From: Pseudomonas moorei
GTDB taxonomy: Bacteria; Pseudomonadota; Gammaproteobacteria; Pseudomonadales; Pseudomonadaceae
Direction: 5' to 3'
Assembly: GCF_008801475.1 (NCBI RefSeq)
Contig: NZ_VZPP01000009.1
Location: forward strand, 62,001 to 126,000
DNA length: 64,000 nt
The translations under genes and the position numbers were made by a program. The stretch's first letter is position 1. Every line of letters starts with the position of its first letter. Shown here one piece after another: positions 24,844 through 34,150 of this stretch. The notes beneath the pieces were generated by a model. It made no database searches, was not told the origin of the DNA, and saw nothing but the letters and a program-made list of their open reading frames with translations.

Positions 24844-26190
24844 ATGAACCAGCCTCAGTCTGCTGTAGGTCACTGCCTTGATGTGCAGTCCTTCATCAAC
24901 GCTCAACCCATTTCGCGCTATCAGTGGCGCGTGGTGATCCTGTGTTTCCTGATTGTCTTCCTCGATGGCCTCGACACGGCCGCCATGGGGTTTATCGCGC
25001 CGGCCCTGTCCCAGGATTGGGGCATTGATCGGGCCAGCCTTGGACCGGTGATGAGTGCGGCACTGATCGGCATGGTCTTCGGAGCACTGGGCTCCGGTCC
25101 CTTGGCTGACCGCTTCGGGCGAAAAGTCGTATTGGTGGGGGCGGTGCTGTTGTTCGGTGCGTTCAGCCTGGCCTCGGCCTACAGCACTAATGTCGACCAG
25201 TTGCTCGTGCTGCGTTTCCTGACCGGCCTGGGACTGGGGGCGGGTATGCCCAACGCCACGACGCTGCTGTCGGAATACACCCCGGAGCGCAAGAAATCCT
25301 TGCTGGTGACCAGCATGTTCTGCGGTTTCAACCTTGGTATGGCCGGGGGCGGATTCATCTCCGCCAAGTTGATACCGACGTTCGGCTGGCACAGCCTGTT
25401 GCTGATCGGTGGGATCCTGCCCTTGATCCTCGGTGTCGTGTTGCTGCTGTGGCTGCCGGAATCGGCGCGCTATCTCGTCGTGCGCAACCGTGGCACCGAC
25501 AAAGTGCGCAAGGCGCTGGCGCCGATTGACCCGACAGTGGTGGCCCAGGCTTCCAGTTTCAGCGTGCCGGAACAGAAAACCGTGAAGGCGCGCAACGTGT
25601 TCGCGGTGATCTTTTCCGGCACCTACAGCGTCGGCACTTTGTTGTTGTGGCTGACCTACTTCATGGGGCTGGTGATCGTGTACTTGCTGACCAGTTGGTT
25701 GCCGACCCTGATGCGTGACAGTGGCGCGAGCATGGAACAGGCAGCCTTCATCGGAGCCCTGTTCCAGTTCGGCGGGGTGTTGAGCGCCGTGGGTGTGGGT
25801 TGGGCGATGGACCGGTTCAATCCGCACAAGGTCATCGGCACTTTCTACCTGTTGGCCGGGGTGTTTGCCTACGCGGTGGGGCAGAGCCTGGGCAACATCA
25901 CGATATTGGCGACCCTGGTGCTGATCGCCGGGATGTGCGTCAACGGTGCGCAATCGGCAATGCCTTCGCTGGCTGCGCGGTTCTATCCGACCCAGGGGCG
26001 TGCCACCGGGGTGTCGTGGATGCTCGGTATTGGCCGCTTCGGCGCCATCCTTGGTGCGTGGATGGGCGCAACGCTGTTGGGCCTGGGCTGGAACTTCGAA
26101 CAGGTGCTGACTGCGCTGGTGATTCCGGCGGCTCTGGCCACTACGGCGGTGGTGATCAAGGGCCTGGTCAGCCATGCGGATGCGACCTGA
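24844..26190 (+). CDS. pcaK: 4-hydroxybenzoate/protocatechuate MFS transporter PcaK
   Basis: An inner-membrane aromatic-acid:H+ symporter of 448 residues, exactly the length of P. putida PcaK. The AAHS hallmark DGLDTAAMGFIAPAL lies in helix 1 near residue 41, and the loop 2-3 motif GPLADRFGRKVVL near 90; PESARYLVV is in loop 6-7. ATG 24844 is used because the PcaK family begins MNQ... and it has GTGGAAT upstream. In P. putida PcaK also serves chemotaxis to 4-hydroxybenzoate. It lies between pcaR and pcaI and has its own PcaR box. Confidence 0.95.
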   Translation: MNQPQSAVGHCLDVQSFINAQPISRYQWRVVILCFLIVFLDGLDTAAMGFIAPALSQDWGIDRASLGPVMSAALIGMVFGALGSGPLADRFGRKVVLVGAVLLFGAFSLASAYSTNVDQLLVLRFLTGLGLGAGMPNATTLLSEYTPERKKSLLVTSMFCGFNLGMAGGGFISAKLIPTFGWHSLLLIGGILPLILGVVLLLWLPESARYLVVRNRGTDKVRKALAPIDPTVVAQASSFSVPEQKTVKARNVFAVIFSGTYSVGTLLLWLTYFMGLVIVYLLTSWLPTLMRDSGASMEQAAFIGALFQFGGVLSAVGVGWAMDRFNPHKVIGTFYLLAGVFAYAVGQSLGNITILATLVLIAGMCVNGAQSAMPSLAARFYPTQGRATGVSWMLGIGRFGAILGAWMGATLLGLGWNFEQVLTALVIPAALATTAVVIKGLVSHADAT

Positions 26191-26218
26191 TCGACGATCG
26201 GTAGTTAGACAACAATGT

Positions 26219-26250
26219 GTTCGATAAACGAACACTCAGTCGATTATCGG
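26219..26250. promoter_or_regulatory. PcaR box upstream of pcaI
   Basis: GTTCGATAAACGAAC at 26219-26233 is followed by an inverted half CGATTATCGG at 26241-26250. It lies about 100 bp before pcaI, as the PcaR site does in P. putida, where it overlaps the promoter elements. Confidence 0.85.
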
Positions 26251-26351
26251 ATTGTTTGGCGTTTTTCAGGGGCTTAATCTTCAGTCATTCCGGCGCCGCG
26301 CATCGGCGCCTTCTTCCACTGTCGGTTAATAACAAACGGGAGCCTGCCCCA

Positions 26352-27209
26352 ATGGCTGAAATTCTTTCGCTGCACGACGCGGTGAAGCAATTCGTAAACG
26401 ACGGCGATACGGTCGCGCTCGAAGGCTTCACTCACCTGATCCCGACGGCGGCGGGTCACGAAATCATTCGCCAGGGCAAGAAAGACCTGACCCTGGTGCG
26501 AATGACCCCTGACTTGATCTACGACCAGTTGATCGGTGCCGGTTGTGCCCGCAAGCTGATTTTCTCCTGGGGCGGCAACCCGGGTGTCGGTTCTCTGCAC
26601 CGCCTGCGCGACGCCGTCGAAAAACAGTGGCCGCATGCGCTGGAAATCGAAGAACACAGCCACGCCGACCTGGCCAATGCCTACGTCGCGGGGGCTTCCG
26701 GCCTGCCGTTTGCGGTACTGCGCGCCTACGCCGGTTCCGACTTGCCGAAGGTCAACCCGCTGATCAAATCCGTCACCTGCCCGTTCACTGGCGAAGTGCT
26801 GGCCGCCGTGCCTTCGGTGCGTCCGGACATCACCGTGATCCACGCGCAGAAAGCCGACCGCAAAGGCAACGTATTGCTGTGGGGCATCCTCGGCGTGCAG
26901 AAAGAGGCCGCCCTGGCCGCCAAGCGCTGCATCGTGACCGTTGAGGAAATCGTCGACGACCTCTACGCGCCGATGAATGCCTGTGTCCTGCCGACCTGGG
27001 CCTTGAGTGCGGTCTGCCACGTACCCGGCGGCGCGCATCCTTCCTACGCGCACGGCTACAACGAGCGCGATAACCGTTTCTACCAGGCCTGGGACCCGAT
27101 TGCCCGCGACCGTGAAACCTTTACCGCCTGGATCAACGAGTACATCCATGGCAGCGCTGACTTCAGCGAGTTCCAGGCCAAACTGGCCGCCGCTTCGGAG
27201 GCTAAGTAA
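26352..27209 (+). CDS. pcaI: 3-oxoadipate CoA-transferase subunit A (CatI/PcaI type)
   Basis: With PcaJ this subunit moves CoA from succinyl-CoA to 3-oxoadipate. ATG 26352 has GGGAG upstream and gives 285 residues. That is the long form known from CatI of P. knackmussii (about 282), not the 231-residue PcaI of P. putida. The family core is visible: GDTVALEGFTHLIPTAAGHEIIRQGKKDLTLVRMTP and SWGGNPGVGSLHR. The stop codon overlaps the pcaJ start (TAATG), so equal amounts of both subunits are expected. Confidence 0.93.
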   Translation: MAEILSLHDAVKQFVNDGDTVALEGFTHLIPTAAGHEIIRQGKKDLTLVRMTPDLIYDQLIGAGCARKLIFSWGGNPGVGSLHRLRDAVEKQWPHALEIEEHSHADLANAYVAGASGLPFAVLRAYAGSDLPKVNPLIKSVTCPFTGEVLAAVPSVRPDITVIHAQKADRKGNVLLWGILGVQKEAALAAKRCIVTVEEIVDDLYAPMNACVLPTWALSAVCHVPGGAHPSYAHGYNERDNRFYQAWDPIARDRETFTAWINEYIHGSADFSEFQAKLAAASEAK

Positions 27210-27988
27210 TGACTTACACCACCAATGAAATGATGACCGTCGCCGCCGCTCGCCGTCTGAAGAACGGTTCGGTGTGTTTCGTCGGTATCGGCCTGCCATC
27301 GAAAGCGGCCAACCTGGCGCGCCTGACGTCCTCGCCGGATGTCGTGCTGATCTACGAGTCGGGTCCGATCGGTGCCAAACCGAGCGTACTGCCACTGTCG
27401 ATTGGTGACGGTGAACTGGCGGAAACCGCTGACACCGTGGTGCCGACCGGTGAGATTTTCCGCTATTGGCTGCAGGGCGGGCGCATTGACGTCGGTTTCC
27501 TCGGTGCCGCGCAGGTCGACCGTTTCGGCAACATCAACACCACCGTGGTCGGTGATTACCACGCGCCGAAAGTGCGTCTGCCGGGTGCCGGTGGGGCTCC
27601 GGAGATTGCTGGTTCGGCCAAAAGCGTACTGATCATCCTCAAGCAGTCGTCCCGTTCGTTCGTCGACAAGCTCGACTTCATCACCTCGGTCGGCCACGGT
27701 GAGGGCGGCGATTCGCGCAAGCGTCTGGGTCTGCCAGGCGCCGGTCCGGTCGGCATCATTACCGACCTGTGCATCATGGAGCCGGAGGCGGGTACCAACG
27801 AGTTCGTGGTGACCGCGCTGCATTCGGGCGTGACCCGTGAGCAAGTGGTTGCTGCCACCGGTTGGCCGATCCGTTTTGCCGATCACGTCGAAACCACTGC
27901 CGAACCGACCGAGGTCGAACTGACGGCATTGCGTGACCTCGAAGCCCGCACTGCAGCGGCCCATGGCCAAGCCCCCGGAGAAGCGTGA
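27209..27988 (+). CDS. pcaJ: 3-oxoadipate CoA-transferase subunit B (CatJ/PcaJ type)
   Basis: The catalytic subunit has 259 residues, again the CatJ length rather than the 213 residues of P. putida PcaJ. YESGPIG near residue 51 contains the glutamate that forms the CoA thioester intermediate. GLPSKAANLAR and FLGAAQVDRFGNINTTVVGDY are class I CoA-transferase motifs. Its start overlaps the pcaI stop, and its TGA overlaps the pcaF ATG (TGATG). The three genes form one translationally coupled unit. Confidence 0.93.
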   Translation: MTYTTNEMMTVAAARRLKNGSVCFVGIGLPSKAANLARLTSSPDVVLIYESGPIGAKPSVLPLSIGDGELAETADTVVPTGEIFRYWLQGGRIDVGFLGAAQVDRFGNINTTVVGDYHAPKVRLPGAGGAPEIAGSAKSVLIILKQSSRSFVDKLDFITSVGHGEGGDSRKRLGLPGAGPVGIITDLCIMEPEAGTNEFVVTALHSGVTREQVVAATGWPIRFADHVETTAEPTEVELTALRDLEARTAAAHGQAPGEA

Positions 27989-29190
27989 TGCGTGACGTTT
28001 ATATCTGCGACGCGATTCGTACCCCCATCGGCCGTTTCGGCGGTGGTCTGTCGGGTGTTCGCGCCGACGACCTGGCCGCCGTGCCGATCAAGGCGCTGAT
28101 GGCGCGTAACCCGTCGGTGGACTGGAACGCGGTGGACGAGGTGTTCCTCGGCTGCGCCAACCAGGCCGGTGAAGACAACCGCAACGTGGCGCGTATGGCG
28201 CTGCTGCTGGCGGGGCTCCCGGAAACCATTCCGGGCGTGACCCTCAATCGCCTTTGCGCTTCGGGTATGGATGCGATCGGCACCGCATTCCGGGCGATTG
28301 CCAGCGGTGAAATGGAGCTGGCGATTGCCGGTGGCGTCGAGTCGATGTCCCGCGCGCCGTTCGTGATGGGCAAGGCCGATGCCGCGTTCTCGCGCAACAT
28401 GAAGCTCGAAGACACCACCATTGGCTGGCGTTTCATCAACCCGTTGATGAAAGCCCAGTATGGTGTGGATGCGATGCCGCAGACCGCCGACAACGTGGCT
28501 GACGATTACAAAGTCTCCCGCGCCGATCAGGACGCCTTCGCCCTGCGCAGCCAGCAACGCACCGCCGTCGCCCAGGCTGCCGGCTTTTTCGCCGAAGAAA
28601 TCGTCGAAGTACGCATTGCCCACAAGAAGGGTGAAACCGTGGTCAGCCAGGACGAGCATCCTCGCGCCGACACCACCCTCGAAGCCCTGACCAAACTCAA
28701 GCCGGTCAACGGTCCTGACAAAACCGTGACCGCTGGCAACGCTTCCGGCGTGAACGATGGTGCGGCGGCGCTGATCCTGGCCTCGGCTGAAGCGGTGAAA
28801 AAACACGGCCTGACCGCTCGCGCCAAGGTGCTGGGCATGGCCAGCGCCGGTGTTGCACCACGGGTGATGGGCATTGGCCCGGTGCCGGCGGTGCGCAAAC
28901 TGACCGAGCGCCTGGGCGTGGCGGTGAGTGATTTCGACGTCATCGAACTCAACGAAGCCTTCGCCAGCCAGGGGTTGGCGGTGCTGCGCGAGTTGGGGAT
29001 CGCGGACGACGCGCCGCAGGTCAACCCGAACGGTGGCGCCATTGCCTTGGGTCATCCATTGGGCATGAGCGGTGCTCGGCTGGTCTTGACTGCTTTGCAC
29101 CAGCTGGAAAAAACCGGTGGCAAGAAAGGTCTGGCGACCATGTGCGTCGGCGTTGGCCAAGGGCTGGCGTTGGCAATCGAACGCGTCTGA
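27988..29190 (+). CDS. pcaF: Beta-ketoadipyl-CoA thiolase PcaF
   Basis: The last step of the pathway: cleavage of 3-oxoadipyl-CoA to succinyl-CoA and acetyl-CoA. The 400 residues equal P. putida PcaF. It has the thiolase nucleophile in NRLCASGMDA near residue 90, the catalytic histidine in GHPLGMSGAR near 356, and the second cysteine in TMCVGVGQG near 386. ATG 27988 is taken as the start; a GTG one codon earlier is possible. It is coupled to pcaJ by a TGATG overlap, and pcaH follows after 36 bp. Confidence 0.96.
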   Translation: MRDVYICDAIRTPIGRFGGGLSGVRADDLAAVPIKALMARNPSVDWNAVDEVFLGCANQAGEDNRNVARMALLLAGLPETIPGVTLNRLCASGMDAIGTAFRAIASGEMELAIAGGVESMSRAPFVMGKADAAFSRNMKLEDTTIGWRFINPLMKAQYGVDAMPQTADNVADDYKVSRADQDAFALRSQQRTAVAQAAGFFAEEIVEVRIAHKKGETVVSQDEHPRADTTLEALTKLKPVNGPDKTVTAGNASGVNDGAAALILASAEAVKKHGLTARAKVLGMASAGVAPRVMGIGPVPAVRKLTERLGVAVSDFDVIELNEAFASQGLAVLRELGIADDAPQVNPNGGAIALGHPLGMSGARLVLTALHQLEKTGGKKGLATMCVGVGQGLALAIERV

Positions 29191-29226
29191 CACGCTTCGA
29201 AGAAAAGAACAACAGAGGAATGCTTC

Positions 29227-29931
29227 ATGACTGACAAGCCTGGTTACCGTCGTCCGCAGGAAGGCACTCAGCCGCCTTACCTGCACCCGACTTATCAATC
29301 CACCAACCTGCGCTCGCCGTCCAAGCCTCTGGTGTTCTTGCCCCATTCGCTGTCGGAAATTACCGGGCCGACCATTGGCGCCGAGCGCATCCACGAGCAG
29401 GACAATGACCTGACGGCTCAGCATAAGGGCGAGCCGTTGGGTGAGCGCATCATCATCCACGGCCGCGTGCTGGACGAGAACGGTCTGCCGGTGCCGGGGA
29501 TTCTGGTGGAAATCTGGCAGGCCAATGCTGCCGGTCGCTACAACCATGCTCGCGATCTGCACGACGCGCCCCTGGACCCAAATTTCACCGGCACCGGCCG
29601 CACCGTCACTGACGCCGATGGCTGGTACCAGTTTCAGACCATCAAGCCCGGCGCCTATCCGTGGGGCAACCACCACAATGCCTGGCGCCCGGCGCATATC
29701 CATTTCTCTCTGTTCGGGCCGAGCATCCTGACGCGCCTGGTCACGCAAATGTACTTCCCGGGCGACCCGCTGTTGGCGTACGACCCGATCTACAACTGCG
29801 TGCCCGACACCCGCGCCAAGGAACGCTTGATCGCCAGTTTCGATCTGGAAAAAACCATCCCTTCCTACGCCCTCGGTTATCGCTGGGACATCGTGTTGCG
29901 CGGCCGCGATGCCACGCCGATGGAGAAATAA
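29227..29931 (+). CDS. pcaH: Protocatechuate 3,4-dioxygenase beta subunit
   Basis: The iron-carrying subunit of the intradiol ring-cleaving enzyme that turns protocatechuate and O2 into 3-carboxy-cis,cis-muconate. It has 234 residues with GAGGAA upstream. The non-heme Fe(III) ligands are present as Y105 (GRYNH), Y144 (PGAYPWG) and the H157/H159 pair (PAHIHFSLFG). EIWQANAAGRY is the usual intradiol dioxygenase signature. The holoenzyme is an (alpha-beta)12 assembly with PcaG, whose gene begins 1 base after this stop codon. Confidence 0.97.
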   Translation: MTDKPGYRRPQEGTQPPYLHPTYQSTNLRSPSKPLVFLPHSLSEITGPTIGAERIHEQDNDLTAQHKGEPLGERIIIHGRVLDENGLPVPGILVEIWQANAAGRYNHARDLHDAPLDPNFTGTGRTVTDADGWYQFQTIKPGAYPWGNHHNAWRPAHIHFSLFGPSILTRLVTQMYFPGDPLLAYDPIYNCVPDTRAKERLIASFDLEKTIPSYALGYRWDIVLRGRDATPMEK

Positions 29932-29932
29932 G

Positions 29933-30499
29933 ATGACGCTGACTGCGACCACGTCCCACACCGTTGGACCGTACTACCACATCGGTTTGACCTGGTTGAA
30001 CCGCGAAAACCTGACGGTCGAAAAAACCCTGGGCGAGCGCGTGGCCATCACCGGGCAGGTGCTCGATGGCAACGGTGACGTTGTCAACGATGCGATGCTG
30101 GAAGTCTGGCAGGCCAATGCTGCCGGCAAATACGACCATCCGGAAGACGACCAGGACAAACCCCTGGACCCGCACTTCGAAGGCTTTGGTCGTATACCCG
30201 TGGATGCCGAAGGGCGTTTCCGTTTCACCACCATCAAGCCAGGCACGGTGGAAGGCCTCAAGGGTACGACCCAGGCGCCGCATCTGGTGGTGCTGGTGTT
30301 TGCGCGCGGTTTGGTGAAGCACTTGCTGACGCGGATTTACTTCGACGGCGAACCGGCCAATGTGTCGGACCCGCTGCTCGAGTGCGTGCCGGCCGAACGC
30401 CGTGGCACCTTGCTGGCGAAGCAGGATGCGTCCGGTGTTTATCAGTGGAACGTTGTTCTGCAGGGTACCGATGCCGAGACGGTGTTTTTTGATTATTGA
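29933..30499 (+). CDS. pcaG: Protocatechuate 3,4-dioxygenase alpha subunit
   Basis: The partner of PcaH, which shapes the active site but binds no iron. It has 188 residues (P. putida about 200). It shares the fold with PcaH, including EVWQANAAGKYDHPED and RFTTIKPGTVEG, but lacks the Tyr/His ligand set: the HxH position reads APHLVVLVF. It begins one base after pcaH and is followed by a REP-type hairpin that may end the transcript. Confidence 0.97.
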   Translation: MTLTATTSHTVGPYYHIGLTWLNRENLTVEKTLGERVAITGQVLDGNGDVVNDAMLEVWQANAAGKYDHPEDDQDKPLDPHFEGFGRIPVDAEGRFRFTTIKPGTVEGLKGTTQAPHLVVLVFARGLVKHLLTRIYFDGEPANVSDPLLECVPAERRGTLLAKQDASGVYQWNVVLQGTDAETVFFDY

Positions 30500-30510
30500 G
30501 TGAACAATGC

Positions 30511-30550
30511 ATCCCCTGTAGGGGCTGGCAAGCCAGCTCCTACAGGGGAT
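30511..30550. repeat. REP-type hairpin after pcaG
   Basis: Nineteen-base arms (atcccctgtaggggctggc and complement, one mismatch) around a 2-nt loop, 11 bp past pcaG. It belongs to the tgtaggagctggc REP variant seen elsewhere in the window and may act as a transcript end or stabiliser. Confidence 0.75.
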
Positions 30551-30621
30551 TGATGCATCTGCGGAACGGGGCTGTTGCAAAGTGTGTCTAGACTCTCACT
30601 GTCCCCCTTGAGTGAAAAACA

Positions 30622-31926
30622 ATGACAACCAACACCGTTACAGAACCTCTATACACCGGCGAAGAACGTAACAAAAGGATCTTCGCCATTGTCGGCGCCT
30701 CGTCCGGCAACCTGGTTGAATGGTTCGATTTCTACGTATACGCCTTCTGTGCGATCTATTTCGCGCCTGCCTTTTTTCCGTCCGATAACCCTACGGTACA
30801 GCTGGTCAACACGGCGGGTGTGTTTGCCGCCGGGTTCCTGATGCGGCCGATTGGCGGATGGATCTTTGGCCGAGTCGCGGACAAGCACGGGCGCAAGAAT
30901 TCGATGCTGATCTCGATTCTGATGATGTGCTTCGGCTCATTGCTCATCGCTTGCCTGCCGACCTACCACAGCATCGGCGTCTGGGCACCGATCATGTTGC
31001 TGTTCGCCCGTTTGCTCCAAGGGCTTTCGGTGGGTGGCGAATACGGCACCACCGCCACCTATATGAGCGAAGTCGCGCTCAAGGGGCAGCGTGGCTTCTT
31101 TGCTTCTTTCCAGTACGTGACGTTGATTGGCGGGCAGTTGCTGGCCGTTTCCCTGGTGGTGATCCTGCAACAGTTCCTCAATGAGGACGAATTACGTGCT
31201 TACGGCTGGCGGATCCCGTTCGTGGTCGGTGCGGTGGCAGCGCTGATTTCGTTGTTCCTGCGTCGTACGCTCAAAGAAACCACCAGCAAGGAAATGCGTG
31301 AAAACAAGGACGCCGGCAGCATCGGCGCGCTGTTCCGCGACCATAAAGCCGCGTTCATCACCGTGCTCGGCTACACCGCCGGCGGCTCGCTGATTTTCTA
31401 CACCTTCACCACCTACATGCAGAAGTACCTGGTGAACACTGCCGGCATGCCCGCCAAGACCGCCAGTTACATCATGACGGGCGCACTCTTCCTTTATATG
31501 TGCATGCAGCCATTGTTCGGCATGCTCGCCGACAAGATCGGCCGCCGTAACTCGATGCTCTGGTTCGGCGCCCTCGGTACGCTGTTCACCGTGCCGATTC
31601 TGCTTAGCCTGAAAAGTATCAGCAGTCCGTTCCTCGCCTTCATGCTGATTACCGTGGCGCTGGCGATCGTCAGTTTCTACACCTCGATCAGCGGTCTGGT
31701 GAAAGCCGAGATGTTCCCGCCGGAAGTCCGGGCACTGGGCGTGGGCCTGGCTTATGCGGTCGCGAATGCGATCTTCGGCGGTTCGGCGGAATATGTGGCC
31801 TTGAGCCTTAAAGCGGGAGGCATGGAAAACTCTTTCTACTGGTACGTGACCGTGATGATGGCGATCGCGCTCCTGTTCAGCCTGCGCCTGCCCAAGCAAG
31901 CGAAGTACCTGCATCACGACCTTTGA
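30622..31926 (+). CDS. pcaT: MHS-family dicarboxylate/beta-ketoadipate transporter PcaT
   Basis: An inner-membrane symporter of 434 residues of the metabolite:H+ symporter family (KgtP/ProP group). EWFDFYVYAFCAIYFAPAFFP opens helix 1, GWIFGRVADKHGRKNSML is the loop 2-3 motif, and ARLLQGLSVGGEYGTTATYMSE is the helix 4-5 signature. In P. putida PcaT takes up beta-ketoadipate and maps in the same pca cluster, so that role is inferred here from location. It starts about 120 bp after pcaG, across a REP hairpin, and precedes pcaB. Confidence 0.88.
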   Translation: MTTNTVTEPLYTGEERNKRIFAIVGASSGNLVEWFDFYVYAFCAIYFAPAFFPSDNPTVQLVNTAGVFAAGFLMRPIGGWIFGRVADKHGRKNSMLISILMMCFGSLLIACLPTYHSIGVWAPIMLLFARLLQGLSVGGEYGTTATYMSEVALKGQRGFFASFQYVTLIGGQLLAVSLVVILQQFLNEDELRAYGWRIPFVVGAVAALISLFLRRTLKETTSKEMRENKDAGSIGALFRDHKAAFITVLGYTAGGSLIFYTFTTYMQKYLVNTAGMPAKTASYIMTGALFLYMCMQPLFGMLADKIGRRNSMLWFGALGTLFTVPILLSLKSISSPFLAFMLITVALAIVSFYTSISGLVKAEMFPPEVRALGVGLAYAVANAIFGGSAEYVALSLKAGGMENSFYWYVTVMMAIALLFSLRLPKQAKYLHHDL

Positions 31927-31971
31927 ACCATACCCGCGGGCCCGAGCGGCCCGCGCCTTCAGGGACTGTTT

Positions 31972-33336
31972 ATGAACGAGCGACCGGGCAATCAATTGTT
32001 CGATGCCTATTTCACTGCCCGCGATATGCGTGAAGTGTTCTGCGATCAGGGCCGGGTTCAGGCCATGCTCGATTTCGAAGCGGCGTTGGCCCGGGCCGAG
32101 GCGCGGGTCGGGCTGATTCCGCAGACGGCGGTGGCACCGATCGAAGCGGCGTGCCAGGCCGGGCATTACGATTTTGCCGCTCTGGGCGAAGCCATTGCCA
32201 CGGCGGGTAATTCGGCGATTCCGTTGGTCAAGGCCTTGGGCAAACAGATCGCGGCGAACGATGCCGAAGCCGAGCGCTATGTGCACCTGGGCGCCACCAG
32301 TCAGGACGTGATGGACAGCGGCCTGGTGCTGCAACTGCGCCGGGCGCTGGAACTGATCGACAGCGATCTGGCGCAACTGGGCCAGACCCTCGCCACCCAA
32401 GCCCAACGCTATGCGGCCACACCGCTGGCCGGTCGAACCTGGTTGCAACACGCGACGCCGGTCACCCTCGGCATGAAGATCGCCGGCTGGTTGGGTGCAG
32501 TCACCCGCAGCCGCCAGCGTTTGCTCGAACTCAAACCGCGTTTGCTGGTGCTGCAGTTCGGTGGCGCCTCGGGCACCCTCGCGGCACTCGGTGAGCAGGC
32601 AATGCCGATTGGCCAGGCCTTGGCCGAAGAACTGCACCTGACCTTGCCCGATCAACCCTGGCACACCCAGCGTGATCGTCTGGTGGAATTCGGTTCGGTG
32701 CTGGGTTTGATCGCCGGCAGCCTCGGCAAGCTCGGGCGCGACATCAGCCTGTTGATGCAGACCGAAGCCGCTGAAGTGTTCGAGCCTTCGGCACCGGGCA
32801 AGGGTGGTTCCTCGACCATGCCGCATAAACGCAACCCGGTGGGCGCGGCGGTGCTGATCGGCGCGGCGACTCGCGTGCCGGGCCTGCTCTCGACGCTGTT
32901 CAGTGCCATGCCGCAGGAACACGAGCGCAGCCTGGGGCTGTGGCATGCCGAATGGGAAACTCTGCCGGAGATTTGCTGCCTGGTGTCCGGCAGCCTCAAA
33001 CAAGCGCTGTTGGTGACCCAGGGCCTGGAAGTGGACGCCGATCGCATGGCGCGCAACCTCGACCTGACCCAGGGCCTGGTGCTTGCCGAAGCGGTGAGCA
33101 TCGTTCTCGCCCAACGGGTGGGGCGCGATACAGCGCATCATCTGTTGGAGCAATGCTGCAAACGCGCGGTGGCCGAACACCGGCACCTGCGCGCGGTGCT
33201 CGGCGACGAGCCGCAAGTGACCGCCGAGCTGTCGGCGGCTGAACTCGATCATCTGTTGGACCCCGCCCATTACCTCGGTCAGGCCCGTACCTGGGTCGAG
33301 CGAGCGGTGGCTGAACATTCTGCGTTGACTGCCTGA
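31972..33336 (+). CDS. pcaB: 3-carboxy-cis,cis-muconate cycloisomerase PcaB
   Basis: Converts 3-carboxymuconate to 4-carboxymuconolactone. At 454 residues it is close to the P. putida enzyme (450). It belongs to the fumarase/argininosuccinate lyase superfamily: the mobile catalytic loop reads GKGGSSTMPHKRNPVGAAV near residue 280, HLGATSQDVMDSG holds the conserved histidine and serine region near 105, and GRTWLQHATPVTLGMK lies near 155. It starts 46 bp after pcaT, and pcaD follows 11 bp later behind a GAAGGAG site. Confidence 0.97.
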   Translation: MNERPGNQLFDAYFTARDMREVFCDQGRVQAMLDFEAALARAEARVGLIPQTAVAPIEAACQAGHYDFAALGEAIATAGNSAIPLVKALGKQIAANDAEAERYVHLGATSQDVMDSGLVLQLRRALELIDSDLAQLGQTLATQAQRYAATPLAGRTWLQHATPVTLGMKIAGWLGAVTRSRQRLLELKPRLLVLQFGGASGTLAALGEQAMPIGQALAEELHLTLPDQPWHTQRDRLVEFGSVLGLIAGSLGKLGRDISLLMQTEAAEVFEPSAPGKGGSSTMPHKRNPVGAAVLIGAATRVPGLLSTLFSAMPQEHERSLGLWHAEWETLPEICCLVSGSLKQALLVTQGLEVDADRMARNLDLTQGLVLAEAVSIVLAQRVGRDTAHHLLEQCCKRAVAEHRHLRAVLGDEPQVTAELSAAELDHLLDPAHYLGQARTWVERAVAEHSALTA

Positions 33337-33347
33337 AGGAGATTGCT

Positions 33348-34139
33348 GTGGCTTTCGTACAACTCGCCGAGGGCGAACTGCATTACCAACTCGACGGCCC
33401 GGCCAATGCGCCGGTGCTGGTGCTGTCCAACTCCCTGGGCACCGACCTGCACATGTGGGACGCGCAAATGGCGGCCTTCACCGAGCATTTTCGCGTATTG
33501 CGTTTCGACACCCGTGGCCACGGCCAGTCGCTGGTAACGCCGGGGCCTTATAGCATCGAGCAATTGGGTCGCGACGTGCTGGCACTGCTGGATGCCTTGC
33601 ACATTGAGCGAGCGCATTTCTGCGGCCTGTCCATGGGCGGCTTGATCGGCCAGTGGCTGGGAATCAATGCCGGCGAGCGCCTGAATTCGTTGGTGGTGTG
33701 TAACACCGCGGCGAAGATCGGCGATCCGTCGGTGTGGAATCCGCGCATCGAAACCGTTCTGCGTGACGGTGCGGCGGCCATGGTTGCATTGCGCGATGCG
33801 TCGATTGCGCGCTGGTTCACCCCGGACTTCTCTGCCGCCAACCCGGCGGCGGCCAAGCAGATCACCGACATGCTGGCGGCCACTTCGCCTGAAGGCTATG
33901 CAGCCAACTGCGCCGCAGTGCGCGATGCCGATTTCCGTGATCAATTGGCCTCGATCAAGGTGCCGCTGCTGGTGATTGCCGGCACCGAAGATGCGGTGAC
34001 GCCGCCGTCCGGCGGGCACTTCATTCAGGAGCATGTGTCGGGCGCCGAGTACGCCGAGTTCTATGCGGCGCACTTGTCCAATGTTCAGGCCGGCGCCGCG
34101 TTCAGTGAGCGTGTGCTGGCGTTTTTGTTGGCTCATTAA
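33348..34139 (+). CDS. pcaD: 3-oxoadipate enol-lactonase PcaD
   Basis: An alpha/beta hydrolase of 263 residues that opens 3-oxoadipate enol-lactone. The start is GTG 33348, 8 bases after AAGGAGA. The nucleophile elbow CGLSMGGLIGQWLG carries Ser near residue 94. The oxyanion region is SNSLGTDLHMWDAQM, and the acid and histidine are in AGTEDAVTPP and AAHLSNVQ. It sits between pcaB and pcaC in the usual order. Confidence 0.97.
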   Translation: MAFVQLAEGELHYQLDGPANAPVLVLSNSLGTDLHMWDAQMAAFTEHFRVLRFDTRGHGQSLVTPGPYSIEQLGRDVLALLDALHIERAHFCGLSMGGLIGQWLGINAGERLNSLVVCNTAAKIGDPSVWNPRIETVLRDGAAAMVALRDASIARWFTPDFSAANPAAAKQITDMLAATSPEGYAANCAAVRDADFRDQLASIKVPLLVIAGTEDAVTPPSGGHFIQEHVSGAEYAEFYAAHLSNVQAGAAFSERVLAFLLAH

Positions 34140-34150
34140 GGGGATCTGTC

